From: Isoetes taiwanensis
Lineage: Eukaryota > Streptophyta > Lycopodiopsida > Isoetales > Isoetaceae
DNA length: 64,000 nucleotides
NCBI GenBank assembly: GCA_021234155.1
Contig: JAJEKV010000016.1
Span: forward strand, 20,090,441-20,154,440
Reading direction: 5' to 3'
Shown here: positions 11,285 through 22,619 of the stretch, in pieces
Layout of the letters: each line of letters begins with the position of its first letter
Numbering within the stretch: the first letter of the stretch is position 1
Position numbers and translations under genes: made by a program
Notes under the pieces: generated by a model
Told to the model about the DNA's origin: nothing
Database searches by the model: none
Seen by the model: only the letters and a program-made list of their open reading frames with translations

Positions 11285-11940
11285 AAGGGGAAAAAGGGAA
11301 AAGGGAACTTGGGAAAAGGGAAAGAGAGAAACGAGAAAAGGGACAGGGGAAAAAGGAAAGAGGAAGGAAGGAAGGAAGGAAGGAAGGAAGGAAGGAAGGA
11401 AGGAAGGTGTATTTTTACGTCGTAGCACTAGCCAGCATCCCTTAGGAAAGAGGAAATGGGTGAAGAAATAAAAAAAAGGAAGCGAAAAAAGACATGGAAA
11501 AGGGAAAAGGAAAAAGAAAAGTGGGAAGCGAGAAAATTTGGAGAAAAGAGGAAACTGGAAAATAAATGTGCAATTTTAAGGCATCGGGAAAGGGAGGGAA
11601 AAGGAAGGAAAGGAAAAAGGGGCACAGGAAAAGGATCGAGAAAGGAAAAAATCCATCAAAAAAAAGGGACAGGAAAAAAGGAAAAGGGAAAAAGGAAGGG
11701 AAGCAGGGGAGGGGAGGGGAAAGTGGAAAAAGACATGGGAATATAGAAAAGAAAAAACAATGAAAAAATGGCACGAAAAAAAAAAGGAGGAAAAGGGTGG
11801 GAAAAAAAGGAAAAGGGAAGGAAAAATGAAGCACGGGACAAAAGGAAAGAGGAAAAAAACGAAAGAGGAAGGAGAAAAGGGAAGGAAAAACGAATCACGA
11901 CATGCACATATATCCCACGTGCAGAGATGCAAAAAAAAAC
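11285..11940 (+). repeat. Polypurine tract with (GGAA)n microsatellite
   Basis: A/G-rich plus strand made of GGAAAAAG and GGGAAAAG units, with a (GGAA)n run at 11362-11407 and one mixed-sequence break at about 11408-11450. Open frames here on either strand are compositional artefacts. Confidence 0.9.
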
Positions 11941-12000
11941 CTCCTTTTTCGGTATATAAGAAGGCTACCCAGATGAGGATAGGCATTCTGGTTCTTGGCT

Positions 12001-12165
12001 AGAAAGTTCTAGAGTGCTCTAGAAAGTTCTAGGATGTTCCAAATAATTGTGGAATGATCTGGAAATTTAGGACCCTCTATAAACTTCTAGAAGGTTCTAG
12101 AACCGTTTGGAATGGTCTAGAAAGTTCTAGCATGGTCTAGAAGCTCCTAGAAGGTTCTAGAATAA
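12001..12165 (-). promoter_or_regulatory. TTCTAGAA cluster resembling heat-shock elements
   Basis: About 165 bp packed with TCTAGAA, GAAAGTTC and TTCTAGAA. At 12085-12102 two TTCTAGAA octamers are spaced by GG, giving TTC-nn-GAA-nn-TTC-nn-GAA, four alternating units of the heat-shock factor site. Another GAA-nn-TTC-nn-GAA lies at about 12148-12162. On the minus strand a TATA-like CTTATATACC (11951-11960) follows the cluster, the usual order for a heat-shock promoter, pointing toward the pseudogene block. It could equally be a simple satellite; no transcript is known. Confidence 0.35.
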
Positions 12166-12299
12166 AGAAATCTCACAAAACCTAAGGGAATCTCATGAAA
12201 CATAAGGGAATCTATGTAAAGCCTTCATGAAGCCTAAGAAACTCTAAGAGAATCTTGATAGCATTCAAAGGTATCTCATGAAATCTAAAAGAACCAAAG

Positions 12300-12420
12300 G
12301 AATTCTCATACTTTTTAGTGAAAATTTTTGTATTAGAGTGGGTTTGAACCCTTGACCTCATCACCCTCAAGGAAATCCCTTATCTCACGAAGTCTAAAAA
12401 AACCCTTCTTGCAAGAAAAT
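12300..12420 (-). repeat. tRNA-like B-box sequence (SINE candidate)
   Basis: On the minus strand GGTCAAGGGTTCAAACCC matches the pol III B box, GGTTCAANCC. A weak A-box-like TGAGATAAGGG precedes it by a few tens of bases. No cloverleaf can be folded, so this is at best a tRNA-derived SINE remnant. Confidence 0.3.
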
Positions 12421-14217
12421 ATGGGAAAATATAGTTACTTCTTACTAGTATAAAACTGGTATATTCATTGCTGCTACAAAGCATTGGAGTTTTAGTAGGA
12501 TATTATTACATATAGGTCATCTTTCATGTATATATTTTTCATGATTGCAGGTCTTCCTTTGCAAAATAACTCTCTATTTTCATATTGAAATAATATATTA
12601 TTTGGAAGATACGAATATAATTAAGGCCATAATAGTTCTGAGGAAGCAGAAAGCAGTTTTGACCCTATCATGTTTGAATGGCCATATCTTTCTTCACAGA
12701 CTTTAGATTGACATGTGGTTTTTTGTGTCTTTTTCTCTTCTCGTGTAGAAAAATATCATGGCAATAAAAAAATTGAAAAAATCTTTTTGATTAAGACAAT
12801 TTAACTTTATCTAAACATGAACGTTTTGATCCTTGACCCCCCTGAGTTTGCTAGATTTGATCCTAGTAAATAGCTAGTATATATATTTTTAGATACTTTT
12901 TTTAGTGGATTATGACTGCCACATATGCACTTCCAGGAAGTTTGAATAGATTGTGTGCCATTGATTTTATATGAATATTAAAGAGTGAACACAGCAAATA
13001 GACCATTTTTGGTCCATCGTGAGACCACTCTAGTGTTAAAAATAAAAAAGGACGTCCAGGTATCAATACCTGATCTATGTAGTAGTGGCGGCTGAGATTA
13101 GGGATCAGGCAATGTTTGAATGAACAATAACACGGCATCAGGTTGATAATCTGGAAACAGTGCCTGAGAAACATTGCTAACAACTAGATTTAACATAACA
13201 ATCGTGGTCATCGACAAATTTCTTGCAGACTGAAACGGCTTCAGCATAAAGCTTTGATCTATGGGAAGCTTTCTCAGACTCAAATCAGATTCCAAGAATA
13301 AATTTTGGTCTGATCAAGCAGTACCCCTCTAGCCTAACCCATTGGAACGCCTACTCTAAAACGCCCTGCACAATGCAAGAAAAATTGAACCCAATGCTGA
13401 AAGGAAATCTGGATACCATTCAAAGCAGCTTGCTTGACATGCTCCACCATAGTCAAACTTCATGAATACTTTAGCCATCGCCCCTTTCTCCTTGAATAAC
13501 TTCTGCATATGGCTTCAAACCTTTACACATCAGTTATAGCAGCGGCTCTAGACAACAAACATACCCGAATAAAGGTGCTCAACCAGCCCGGCATCAACAA
13601 ATTTGACATGCATGCTAGATACAAGGTTTTGGGTCTATGCCTATGCGTAATAGTTGAAGCTTCTTGGGCATTCGCCCCTGCCATGGAATGGAAAAATCTG
13701 GATATGAAGGAGACATTCCACAACCACGTCTCAGCTTGGCAAACAAAAGCAAAAAAAATCCTACAAATTAGCCCACCCAAAGATTCCCTAAAATCAAAGT
13801 ATCAAACCCCCAAATACACTAATATACGGTTCTCTAAAAACAAAGCATCATACCTTCGAATACACTGTAGGTCTATATACCATGTAATACTGGGCACAAT
13901 ATTGCCCAGAATAGCAACCCTAACCAATTACACTGGCCAGGAATTTACGGCATTTGTAAACATTTTCCACATTATACTTACATTTCTCTTTGTCCCACTC
14001 CAAGGCCAAGAAGACACCACATGTTTTACTAACTGACTAGACCCTTTACTAGGTGTAATGGTCTTCTAGAACCAAAGCTATAAGATACCTACTTAACTGA
14101 ATTGACCCCGTCTCAAGTGTAAAACCAGTGATTTATGCCTCTGAAACATTAATCATAATAAATATTTAATAAGACTGTCTATATTTTAATCCAAGGCACA
14201 AACCCTAACTACAGTCC
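12420..14217. other. Intergenic, unassigned frames only
   Basis: Holds a 175-codon open frame (13509-14036, plus) and a minus frame at 13098-13295. Neither has a motif, a family resemblance or a convincing context. I treat the stretch as non-coding. Confidence 0.35.
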
Positions 14218-14290
14218 ATGGAAGATCACCTTTCCAAGATGGAGTTAGTCCTTCAAAAATGTGATGAATCTGGCAGTATGGACAGACCCT
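14218..14290 (+). pseudogene. Possible Ty3/gypsy RT scrap
   Basis: The start of the frame (MEDHLSKMELVLQKCDESG) resembles the helix that follows the catalytic Asp pair in Ty3/gypsy reverse transcriptase. Nothing before or after supports it, so it is only a hint. Confidence 0.2.
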
Positions 14291-14439
14291 ATTTTCTCGC
14301 TCTTCTGGAGCCATCTGCCTATCTCAATTATAAAGGGGTGTGCTTATGTGGGAATAGACGCAATGTTCTATGTTTCTTCATGGGTAGATATGTTAATAGA
14401 TACCATTGTGGACCCCTGGCAAGCATAGGATTAATTTGA

Positions 14440-15230
14440 TTTTTGTAGTGCGATGCCTTTAACAGCTTCAAAACACTATTATCCTAAAGCTTGCTTAAGA
14501 AATATGTGTTCAGGTATTGTTTGAGGTAATTGTGACCCTTATGTTATGTACATGTATGCACCCCTATTCCTGCATATTCCATCTGGAAAACTAGATGACT
14601 TGTTTTTGGGCTTTAAGACATTATGGAGCCATGGCCATTGTATAGGGGAGGTTTGGAAGGCGTGAGTTTCCCATGTTTACCACCTTTTGGTAGTATATTA
14701 TGTGACATTCTAGAGCATCTCTTTGAAGAGGTAGTACTCTTTGAGAAGAACTTGATATGGGACCGTGGACTTGAGTCCAAGTGCTCGAATCAAGAAAATT
14801 TTTTGTACATGTTCCAAGTTCTCCCGAGTGAAAAGTGATATCACTAGCCCTCATACTTCCACTCCATACATAGAATGACAAGGCTTTCTATTATATTTCT
14901 AGCTTTGAACCTTTTAGAGACTTGCAATTTAGAAGAAATGGCAATGCATTTGCAAAATCTGAAGAAGTGAAAGATGTTATTAAATTTATTAGCAGGCTTG
15001 CCTAAAGGGAGGTACAACATTTCCTTACAATTGCACATATCATGCCACCTCAGCTAACTTGATCTAAGCCATTAGATTTCTTCATTTTCAGATGGACGGT
15101 CGAGAAAATTTAAGGAATCTCTAGAAATTCCTCTTCCTCTTCTTTGACCATGGCCGCTTTGTTCCCCAGTACAAAAGACTTATATATTTAATCAATCCAC
15201 ACAGATGCACACTGTATCTGCATTGAGACA
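14440..15230. other. Intergenic, nothing recognised
   Basis: No gene or named repeat recognised; short frames only. Confidence 0.35.
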
Positions 15231-15676
15231 AGGAGATGGATTAGGGAACCGCGACAGGACAGGCTCTGTAGATGCTATCAAATGGAGGCCGTTGAAGATG
15301 AATGCCATACCCTATAGGGATGTCTGACGTATGACCAAATCCGAGCATGTTATGCTGAGTTGGTCAGGCCTGAGCAACCACTACACATGATACTGAGAGG
15401 GGCTTCAATTCGGATGTTGGGATCATACCTCCAGGAGATCATGGATCTGCGAGATGAACTATGTCCCAGGACACTCATATGACTTGTTTCACATATATAC
15501 TTGTACAGTTTGACAGCATTCTTATTATTGCCATGTTTTTTTCCCTCGAAAACCTTTCCTGGGGAAAGGGGGGAGGGGGGGTGAACCAGGCAGCTGCTGC
15601 ACTCTCTCTTTTGGATCCCATAGGCCAATTGTGTCTCTGTGGACGATAAAAGCCTATTCTATTCTATTCTATTCTT
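15231..15676 (+). mobile_element. LINE 3' end with (TTCTA)n tail
   Basis: Plus-strand residue string with RDRLCRCYQMEAVEDECHTL followed by a helical stretch ending LQEIMDLRDEL. This is the layout of the Cys/His end region of many non-LTR ORF2 proteins. A stop interrupts it. A 3' untranslated part follows, with a G-rich run at 15561-15581, then ATAAAAGCC and a pentamer tail at 15654-15676. Some non-LTR elements end in microsatellites instead of poly(A). It may belong to the same lineage as the element at 60.5-64 kb, but no overlapping sequence allows a test here. Confidence 0.55.
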
Positions 15677-16126
15677 CTACTTTTTATAGGTTATATCTTC
15701 TTGCAACAAATGGAAGAAGCAACTTCTACTTCATTCTTAAAAATCAAAATTTTTTCACATGGAACGGATACTGGAATGAAGAAATACCATCTTTATGTTA
15801 TTAAACTATAAATGCTGGATTTGAATTGACCTTAGATCCAAAGGCTTAGGTTTTATTATCCAATCCAATCCGAGGGCTGAAAAGTTTTCAACGAGCTCAA
15901 ACACAAAAAACATCCTAGTTATGGCTATGGCAATAGTGCAATCAGGGAACTGGAAGGAAAGAGGAGCAGCATCATATTGCTATGGTTTGGCTTTGGCCTC
16001 GCTTTCCCCATTCAAAGCTTTTGACTGTGCATCAAACATTAATCCAGCTATGGCATGAATATGTAGTAGACTTCCATTTCTTTTCCTTGGTTCTTTATGT
16101 TTCATGTAGATGAGATGGCACATCCG
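15677..16126. other. Intergenic, nothing recognised
   Basis: AT-rich spacer without a recognisable gene or repeat. Confidence 0.35.
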
Positions 16127-16556
16127 TATTTAGAGTCCGGAATGTGGTATTTTCGGCCTTCTTTGGTGATATTCAGCCAGATGGTATTTTCAACAAAAAA
16201 GTGGTATTTTCAGCCAAAAAGAGTGGTATTTTCGGCCAAAAAAATGGTATTTCTGGCCAAAAACCAAGCGGAAAGTGCGCGGTGGAGCTGAGATCTTTCG
16301 TTGAATCATTCTTACAGCTCCATGGGCAGCTTGAACTACTTCAAAAGCCTTTCTAATCATTTTGCTTACCTCGTTGACGCTGGTTTGATGAAGACAGGAA
16401 GCGATTTAAGCTCAGATAGAGTCGAATCGATCCAAAAATGCCCCAAAACAGTTGGTTCTGGACTTGAAACTGCAAAGCGTATAATGCCTGATAATGGGTG
16501 GCCAGAAATACCACAAACAAAGGCCAAAAATACCACATCCCGAACTCTAAATAAGA
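16127..16556. mobile_element. Inverted-end element with internal TGGTATTT repeats
   Basis: The left end (TTTAGAGTCCGGAATGTGGT and on to TATTTTCGGCC) recurs inverted at about 16512-16556 with several mismatches. Between them, TGGTATTTTCGGCCAAAAA-like units of about 28 bp repeat four or five times at 16145-16265. No coding region. It looks like a small non-autonomous DNA element whose end sequence has been amplified internally. Confidence 0.5.
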
Positions 16557-17780
16557 CGGTCCGACAGGATGGTGGATATTGATTAAAAGAGAGAGAGGGA
16601 AAAAAAAAAAGAGCTTTGGACCATGGCATCTATGTTTGAGCAGATCTCGCAAAGATTCTGCTTGGCAATGCTAGATCTAGACTTAAGTTGGTTGGAGATT
16701 CAAGGTTGCGTTCCATTGTAGGTTATAAGCCACCATGTTCACTCTGAGCATCATGTTCCTTTTTATTTGCCAGTGAGGTTTTGGCAACTTTAATTTCCTT
16801 TTACTCAATGATAATGCTTTGATATTGTCTTTTGTCTTGTCGGCCTTGATTTCTTGCAGGCATAGGTGTTTGGCAGCTGCTTTTCCCCATTCGCAGTGAG
16901 TTCTGTCCTTTATACCTTCTACCAATGATAAGCATCTTCATTTTGTCATGGCAGTTTAAGGCAATAGAATGTATCATGATTTATGCAGCACTTCAGGAAC
17001 AACTGCATTAACCCTCATGAGAAGGCCAAACAGTAAAATCAGCATTGTGGCCCCTGTTCTCTTTGGATATGGCTATGAAGTCCCAGTCTGTTAAAATAAT
17101 ATAATCTGCCATTATAAGAATTAATCTGGAAGATGCTCATCTTCTCTATTTTAAAGAGAGATTTACCTAAAACATCTTGCTTTTCTTGTACACATAATCT
17201 GTTAGAGATAGCATTGTTTCCTTAGCTGATCATCTACTATGTTTGTTTTCTTATCATTTAGTAATATCTCGCAATCAATTGTCTATACATATAATGTCAA
17301 GGGTGTGTTTCATATGCCATGAGGTTATAAGCATTGGCATTTTTTTGTTTTGCCACCAGATATAGAAATATGAATTTCATGCCCATATACTCCATATCTA
17401 TTTGCACCAATTTTGACTCATATTCTCATCAACAGCAGATCCCAAACATTCACTTTCTGTGGACAATAGAAGAAATTTGAAAATGTCCTATCTTAGATGC
17501 TAGGCCCTTATTGCAGAAACCATATACACAATTATTGAACACAAACATGAAGAATATTAAACTTGGGCTAACACATCACACCTTTTAAAAAGAATAAAAA
17601 AAGGTTATGCCATTTGTTTGTTGTATGTACCCAATCGCTTTGTAATAAATACAAGGGGAGTTGCAAGAATGTTACAAATACAAAGGGAGTCGCTAGAACG
17701 AATTTTGCAAATATGAGGAAAATCTGCTATCAAGCGAACAATGAAAAGAAGGGCTTCACCACAAATGAGAGTCAATGTCA
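16557..17780. other. Intergenic, nothing recognised
   Basis: AT-rich, no supported gene. It may include the body of the Helitron whose 3' end lies at 17842, but I cannot place a 5' end. Confidence 0.35.
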
Positions 17781-17804
17781 AGGATAACCCAAGCTTACAT
17801 GTTT

Positions 17805-17842
17805 CTGACTTATGTCTAGCAAACGCTGGGGACCGTAACTAG
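17805..17842 (+). mobile_element. Helitron-like 3' end, copy 1
   Basis: ACTTATG, a degraded hairpin (CTAGC, AAAC, GCTGGG), GACCGTAA, then CTAG at 17839-17842 followed by T. Helitrons end in a short hairpin followed within about 10 nt by CTRR and insert before a T. The same layout recurs at 22183 and 22584. Confidence 0.6.
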
Positions 17843-19756
17843 TACTGAAAGAATACTATCTCGGATGTTGTCTGTGTTTTTAGCTTCAAATCTCTGGTCT
17901 CTATTGTGTCCCGATATTGATAGCGTTGCATTATTATCCGGCATGGTGATATGGGGGTGAAATCGAGGGCCTGCAAGAAGAGTTAAGGCCAACTATATGG
18001 GCACGCCAGGACAGAAGCTGCATCGTGGCTGCCAAGAAGAACTTCCCAAAATGGTCCGATAAGTTTCCTTTCTCACACCATTGAGAAACATGCCACAAAA
18101 GAATAGTAGAATAGAAATTTTCCCTTCACACTAAATAAGCAGCTTAAACGTGCACAAAAAATGCCATTTCGAATACATTACAATACCAGAATCATAGCTC
18201 CAACCACTATGAGAATACCCTCCCGCAATACGAAACGAATTGTGCAAACTTAATGGGATCATAACGATTGCGATTGCATATTCCTTATGTCCTTTTTAAT
18301 GAGGATGTGATCTTAAATTTGCATAGAGTTGTTGGACATGTATGAGTTCAAGGCTTTGTGCATGTGCTTGGGTTCGATTCCCAAGGAGCCTCTAGTTAAT
18401 TGCATTTTTGTTCTCTCATGTGGCCATTACGTATTAATGTCAAAGTTAAATGTTTTTCAATGTATCTTATACTTATATGTTTTGTATTCTATAGGGTTCC
18501 CATCGCGATGGTTAAGATTTAATCTCACATGGCATATTCTAAGTTGACCCTGGTCACATACAAATTTGGAATAACAAAGCATCTTGCGCATCTTTATCAT
18601 GTGTCCCTTTTCCAATAAATCCTAATTTAGAAGTTCTGGCAAATAAGAGTTAGCAAAAATGACATTAAAGAAAAAAAGAAGAAGAAGAGGCCACAAATTC
18701 ACTTCTTACTAAACAAAATCAATGGCGAAATTTTATAGTGATTGAAAATGCATTTAAAGTTGTGTCACAGAATATTGCGCCATTTTTATAGCGATTGAAG
18801 ATGCATTCAGAGTTGTGCCACATAATATTTGTAACGTTTACTTAACATTGCAATAATTGACTCATGTGTATTCAAGGTCGGATTTGCCTCGTACATGATG
18901 ACTCTCCTCTTACATGATAATTTTGTCTCCTGCGGGTTCTCTTAGAGGATGATTCTTACAGGAGGGCAACGGTTCCGGTCTTTGGCTTTGGCAGGGGACC
19001 AATTTCGCAAGACTTTGAGGCGGGGTTAGCAGGTTGTTTGCTGCTGGCAATGGCTTCATGCCGCATTGCGAGACTTGGTGCCCTGGTTTCTTCTTTTTTT
19101 TCCTTCTGGTGTATAGGAACCCCTGCCATTCTAAGCAGATTCGATGGCGTAGCCATAGAGAGCTTGAATTTTTAGATTGTGCCTCAGAGCTTTGGGTTGT
19201 AGATATTTTGTAACCCCTTCAGGTTGTAAATATTTTGTAAACCCTGCTTTTTGTTCATTTCAGGTGCACCATTGAAAGTTCCCACGTAGAAAAAATTAGA
19301 GGCCCTCGATCTAAGAATATTCCAGAGATCAATGGTTCACAAACAAAGATAAAAACATCCCATTTATATAAACATCCCATTAAATAGATCCCATTTAGAA
19401 TCTAAGAAAAAAGAAACAAGGAGAAGAAACAAAATTATATCAAACCTAGTCTGAAGGATATATTCTTATTTAGATCATCATAAAGAAGTTATGGTCGTTT
19501 TATAAAAAATATTTCTAAAACAAGGCATTTTCAAGGTTTTGTAAAAAAATAGGGGTAGTTTTACAATTTGCCCATGAATAAATGATATTTTAACGCCCGT
19601 AAAGACCGAATAGGTCTATTGGACAAATATACAATGTTGATATATGGAATTGATGGATGTGATGTTTTGCATCCACTCCTGTCTATGGTCTTGAAAAGCA
19701 TCGATGTATAAATGGCGTCTTCTGAAAGGATCTAATGGCCAAAACCCTGAAAGGTA
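17843..19756. other. Intergenic with one possible SINE
   Basis: No gene recognised. A minus frame at 18956-19156 has no motif. A tRNA-like T-arm occurs at about 18366-18387. Confidence 0.35.
18320..18400 (+). repeat. tRNA-like T-arm (SINE candidate)
   Basis: TTGGGTTCGATTCCCAA folds as a tRNA T-arm and contains a full B box (GGTTCGATTCC). No matching acceptor or anticodon stem is present, so a tRNA gene is rejected and a SINE remnant preferred. Confidence 0.35.
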
Positions 19757-20318
19757 CCAAAACAATGGTTGAAACTTCTCCCAAGCATTCTTTGGTTCTC
19801 GTAAAAGGTTTCAATTTCGTCTGAAACTTCTTCAAACCAACCTTTAAATTGGAACATTGCAATGCTACTCAAAAGGACTTTGACCCTTCAAAGAATAGTT
19901 GTCTTCTTTTTTGCCATGCAAATGAATGGCAAGATAAAAAAAATGCCATTCAGTTTAAAGGCTCTCATAAATATCACCCTTCAATTGAATGGCATCTTTG
20001 AAAGAAAAGGAAAAAAAAATTGTACATATTTTCTCACAAAACAATGGCTGAAACTTCTTCCAAGCATTCTTTGGTCCTAGTAAAAGTTTCAATTCCGACT
20101 AAAAGTTCTTCAAATCAACATTTAAATTTGGACACTGCAATGCCATTCAAAAGGACTATGGCCCTTCAAAGAATAGTTGTCTTCTTTTTGGCCATGCAAA
20201 TGAATGGCAAGATAAAAAAAATGCCATTCACTTTAAAGGCTCTCACAAATGTCACCCTTCAATTGAATAGCAGGTTTAAAAGAATAGGAAAAAAAAAAAT
20301 ATTTTTTTTGTACATATT
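19757..20318 (+). repeat. Tandem duplication, about 280-bp unit
   Basis: Two diverged copies, starting near 19759 and 20038. Both contain AAGCATTCTTTGGT, CAAAGAATAGTTGTCTTCTT and the perfect hairpin TGAATGGCA/TGCCATTCA around an A-rich loop. Both end in an A-rich run and TTGTACATATTTT. No coding function. Confidence 0.8.
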
Positions 20319-20439
20319 TTTATTACTTTTATAAAATTTCTTTGTCATTACTCATTATCTGCATGTAATTCCATGCAAGGATGCAAGAAAACAAATTGGC
20401 CTTTGCCCATTTGGCCAATACCATTATATTCTTTATATT

Positions 20440-22182
20440 ATAATGTTTTGGTGTAAGTAGTGCATCGCGCCCTAAATTGGGCGGTCCAGATTTAACCTAA
20501 AAGTCGAACGGTCCAAATTGTTTTTCTGCCTTTTCTCGATCCCGGGTTTTTGTTCGATATACCTTTCAGCTTCATCGCCAAAGCTTCGTTCCTGTATTCA
20601 TGAGTTCTTATTCATGGATCATTGCAGTTCGTTGCATATCGTGTAGATTTTGCGGAGCTAAATGTGGTTCTAACAAAATCAAGAACTCAGTTGATAAATT
20701 GCGGGTTATCAGAAAATTCTTCCTCGGCAAGTTCATGGCAAAGAGCTGCAAGATTTATGTCAAATTTGAAGAGAGAGGAAAAACAAGTATGCTGGAATTG
20801 TAATGCTCCACACTTTTTGCATACATTGGGGTTTTTACGCTCTGTTGCGTCTTGCAAGGCTATTCAACCACGATTTCGAAATCGACTTTTTGAGATTCTT
20901 GGCACTGTAAGTTTTTTGAATACTCTGGTTTAAACTTTGTGTGAAATAAAAGTATCTTATATATGTAGAATGCATGGAAGATGTGCACACCTTTAGCAAC
21001 CGAGCGTTTCACGAGATCATAGATGCGGCAATGTTAATGCCATTCCATGAAAGGCGTTTACTTAAGATGCATTTGATCAATAGCTTTACCACTAAATACT
21101 TGAGACCTTCTTTTTCGTCTACATAAAAGCGTTTGACAAGATAGATAGCAAGGGCTACCATTTGAGATTTATTGGATCGAGTTGTCATGAAGTTACATAT
21201 GTGCTATAGTGGATTAAAGCGTCATGATTTTGGACACTATGCTTTTTGTTTTAAATTCTCTTTCATTCAGGGAAAAGGAATTTGATATAGATGTCAAAGA
21301 TTTGGAGAAAGCGTTATAAGGATCTGAAGAAACTTCCCATTTCAAAGGTGCTTCCCATTTTATTTCATCTCTGTTAGCATGTAGTATTTTCATGGCAATG
21401 CTTATGATTACGTTTGTGCTTGCCATTATTAAGGTGGTAATTTTATGTGTAGAGAGCAAAATTATTTGGATCGGTCGTGCATGTTATCGGGGCATATCGG
21501 ATACTATTAAAGCCCTCGTCGAGCTACATATCGGTACACCTTTGTTGGTCTATTTTTGGATATTTTAGAGTAAATATAGTAGATGAGTGGACATAGTTAT
21601 TGTTTATGGCACTGCGTTATATTGATCTATGTAATACCACGGGCATATTAAATTGTGGTCTCTAGCTTTGCAGTTCTTACACTGTATCATAGTTTGTTGC
21701 AGCTGGAGCTTCGTGGATGTGACCTGGAAGGAGAGGAATGTCGATGATCCAGAGTTACTGATGGAGCCTCTCCAGGTACCACAATCAGAGGTGCTCCATT
21801 GTCTTCTCAACTTGCCGTTAAGAAGGTTCTATAAACTTTTTCTACTGAAAAAAATGCAGGGATCATGAGTACATGGCTTATTTAGGCTACCTTGATTTGA
21901 ATTTCTCAGTTATATAATATGTAAATGCAGCCTTTCTAAGCTTAACTTCACCAGCGAATTTGTCAAGTTCGTAGCCAATGTATTTGGCCAATTTGTAGTA
22001 TGTAAATTCGTTACACATCAATGTGAATTAGATGTTACAACATGTGATTGCATTGTTAGAATATTTACTTTAGACATTGTAAATAGCATGTGTACAATTC
22101 AATATTTCTATTTTCACTTCTTCATTATGAAATAAAAAAAGGCAATGTCGAAGAAAGGCAATGACAACATCCCCCAACTTAT
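20440..22182 (+). other. Possible body of Helitron copy 2
   Basis: Lies upstream of the second Helitron 3' end. A stretch near 20452, GTGCATCGCGCCCTAAAT, has a relative at 54036, so it may be repeat-derived. Frames at 20600-20933 (plus) are unrecognised. Whether this is one element is inference. Confidence 0.25.
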
Positions 22183-22210
22183 GCCCAGCAACGCTGGGCA
22201 CCGTAACCAG
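22170..22210 (+). mobile_element. Helitron-like 3' end, copy 2
   Basis: A perfect hairpin, GCCCAGC (22183-22189), loop AAC, GCTGGGC (22193-22199), then ACCGTAA and CCAG followed by T. The CTAG seen in the other two copies is CCAG here, a one-base change. Confidence 0.65.
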
Positions 22211-22573
22211 TAAAATATATAGATGGCCTATATTTGGCTTACAAGTTATTTCGACGGTCCAGATAGTCCATGGTCATCTTGCCCTTTTCTTTTTCCTTTC
22301 TTTTGTTCGAGCAACTTTGTTACCTGGAGCCGATCACGTCTGCTACAATGCCAAGCTTCAGATTATGGTGGAAGCTAGCAGAGCACATTGCAGATTTGCT
22401 TGCTTATTCATAAGGTTTTTAATAAGGTATTCCGTTATTTACTTTGAAGAGTGGATGATGGAAGTAGAAGCAGGGATAACGAAGACTGGATTTGAAGATA
22501 GCAAATTGTTAATAAGTTCGCATGTGTGAGAAATGACTTCATATCAATAAAGACCACATATCCTTGACAGGTT

Positions 22574-22611
22574 CCCAACATTTGCCCAACAACGCTGGGC
22601 ACCATTACTAG
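22574..22611 (+). mobile_element. Helitron-like 3' end, copy 3
   Basis: GCCCAAC (22584-22590), AAC loop, GCTGGGC (22594-22600), ACCATTA, then CTAG at 22608-22611 and T. Only 401 nt separate it from copy 2, so the DNA between may be a short non-autonomous element or a transduced end. Confidence 0.65.
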
Positions 22612-22619
22612 TTAATAAT

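Noticed and set aside
11362-11407. CRISPR-like array from regular repeats
   Set aside because: Plain microsatellite; the window is eukaryotic and shows no spacers or cas genes.
13509-14036. 175-codon plus-strand frame
   Set aside because: No domain or family resemblance, and no flanking exon or promoter evidence. Consistent with chance in AT-rich DNA.
18320-18400. tRNA gene
   Set aside because: Only the T-arm and B box are present; acceptor, D and anticodon stems cannot be formed.
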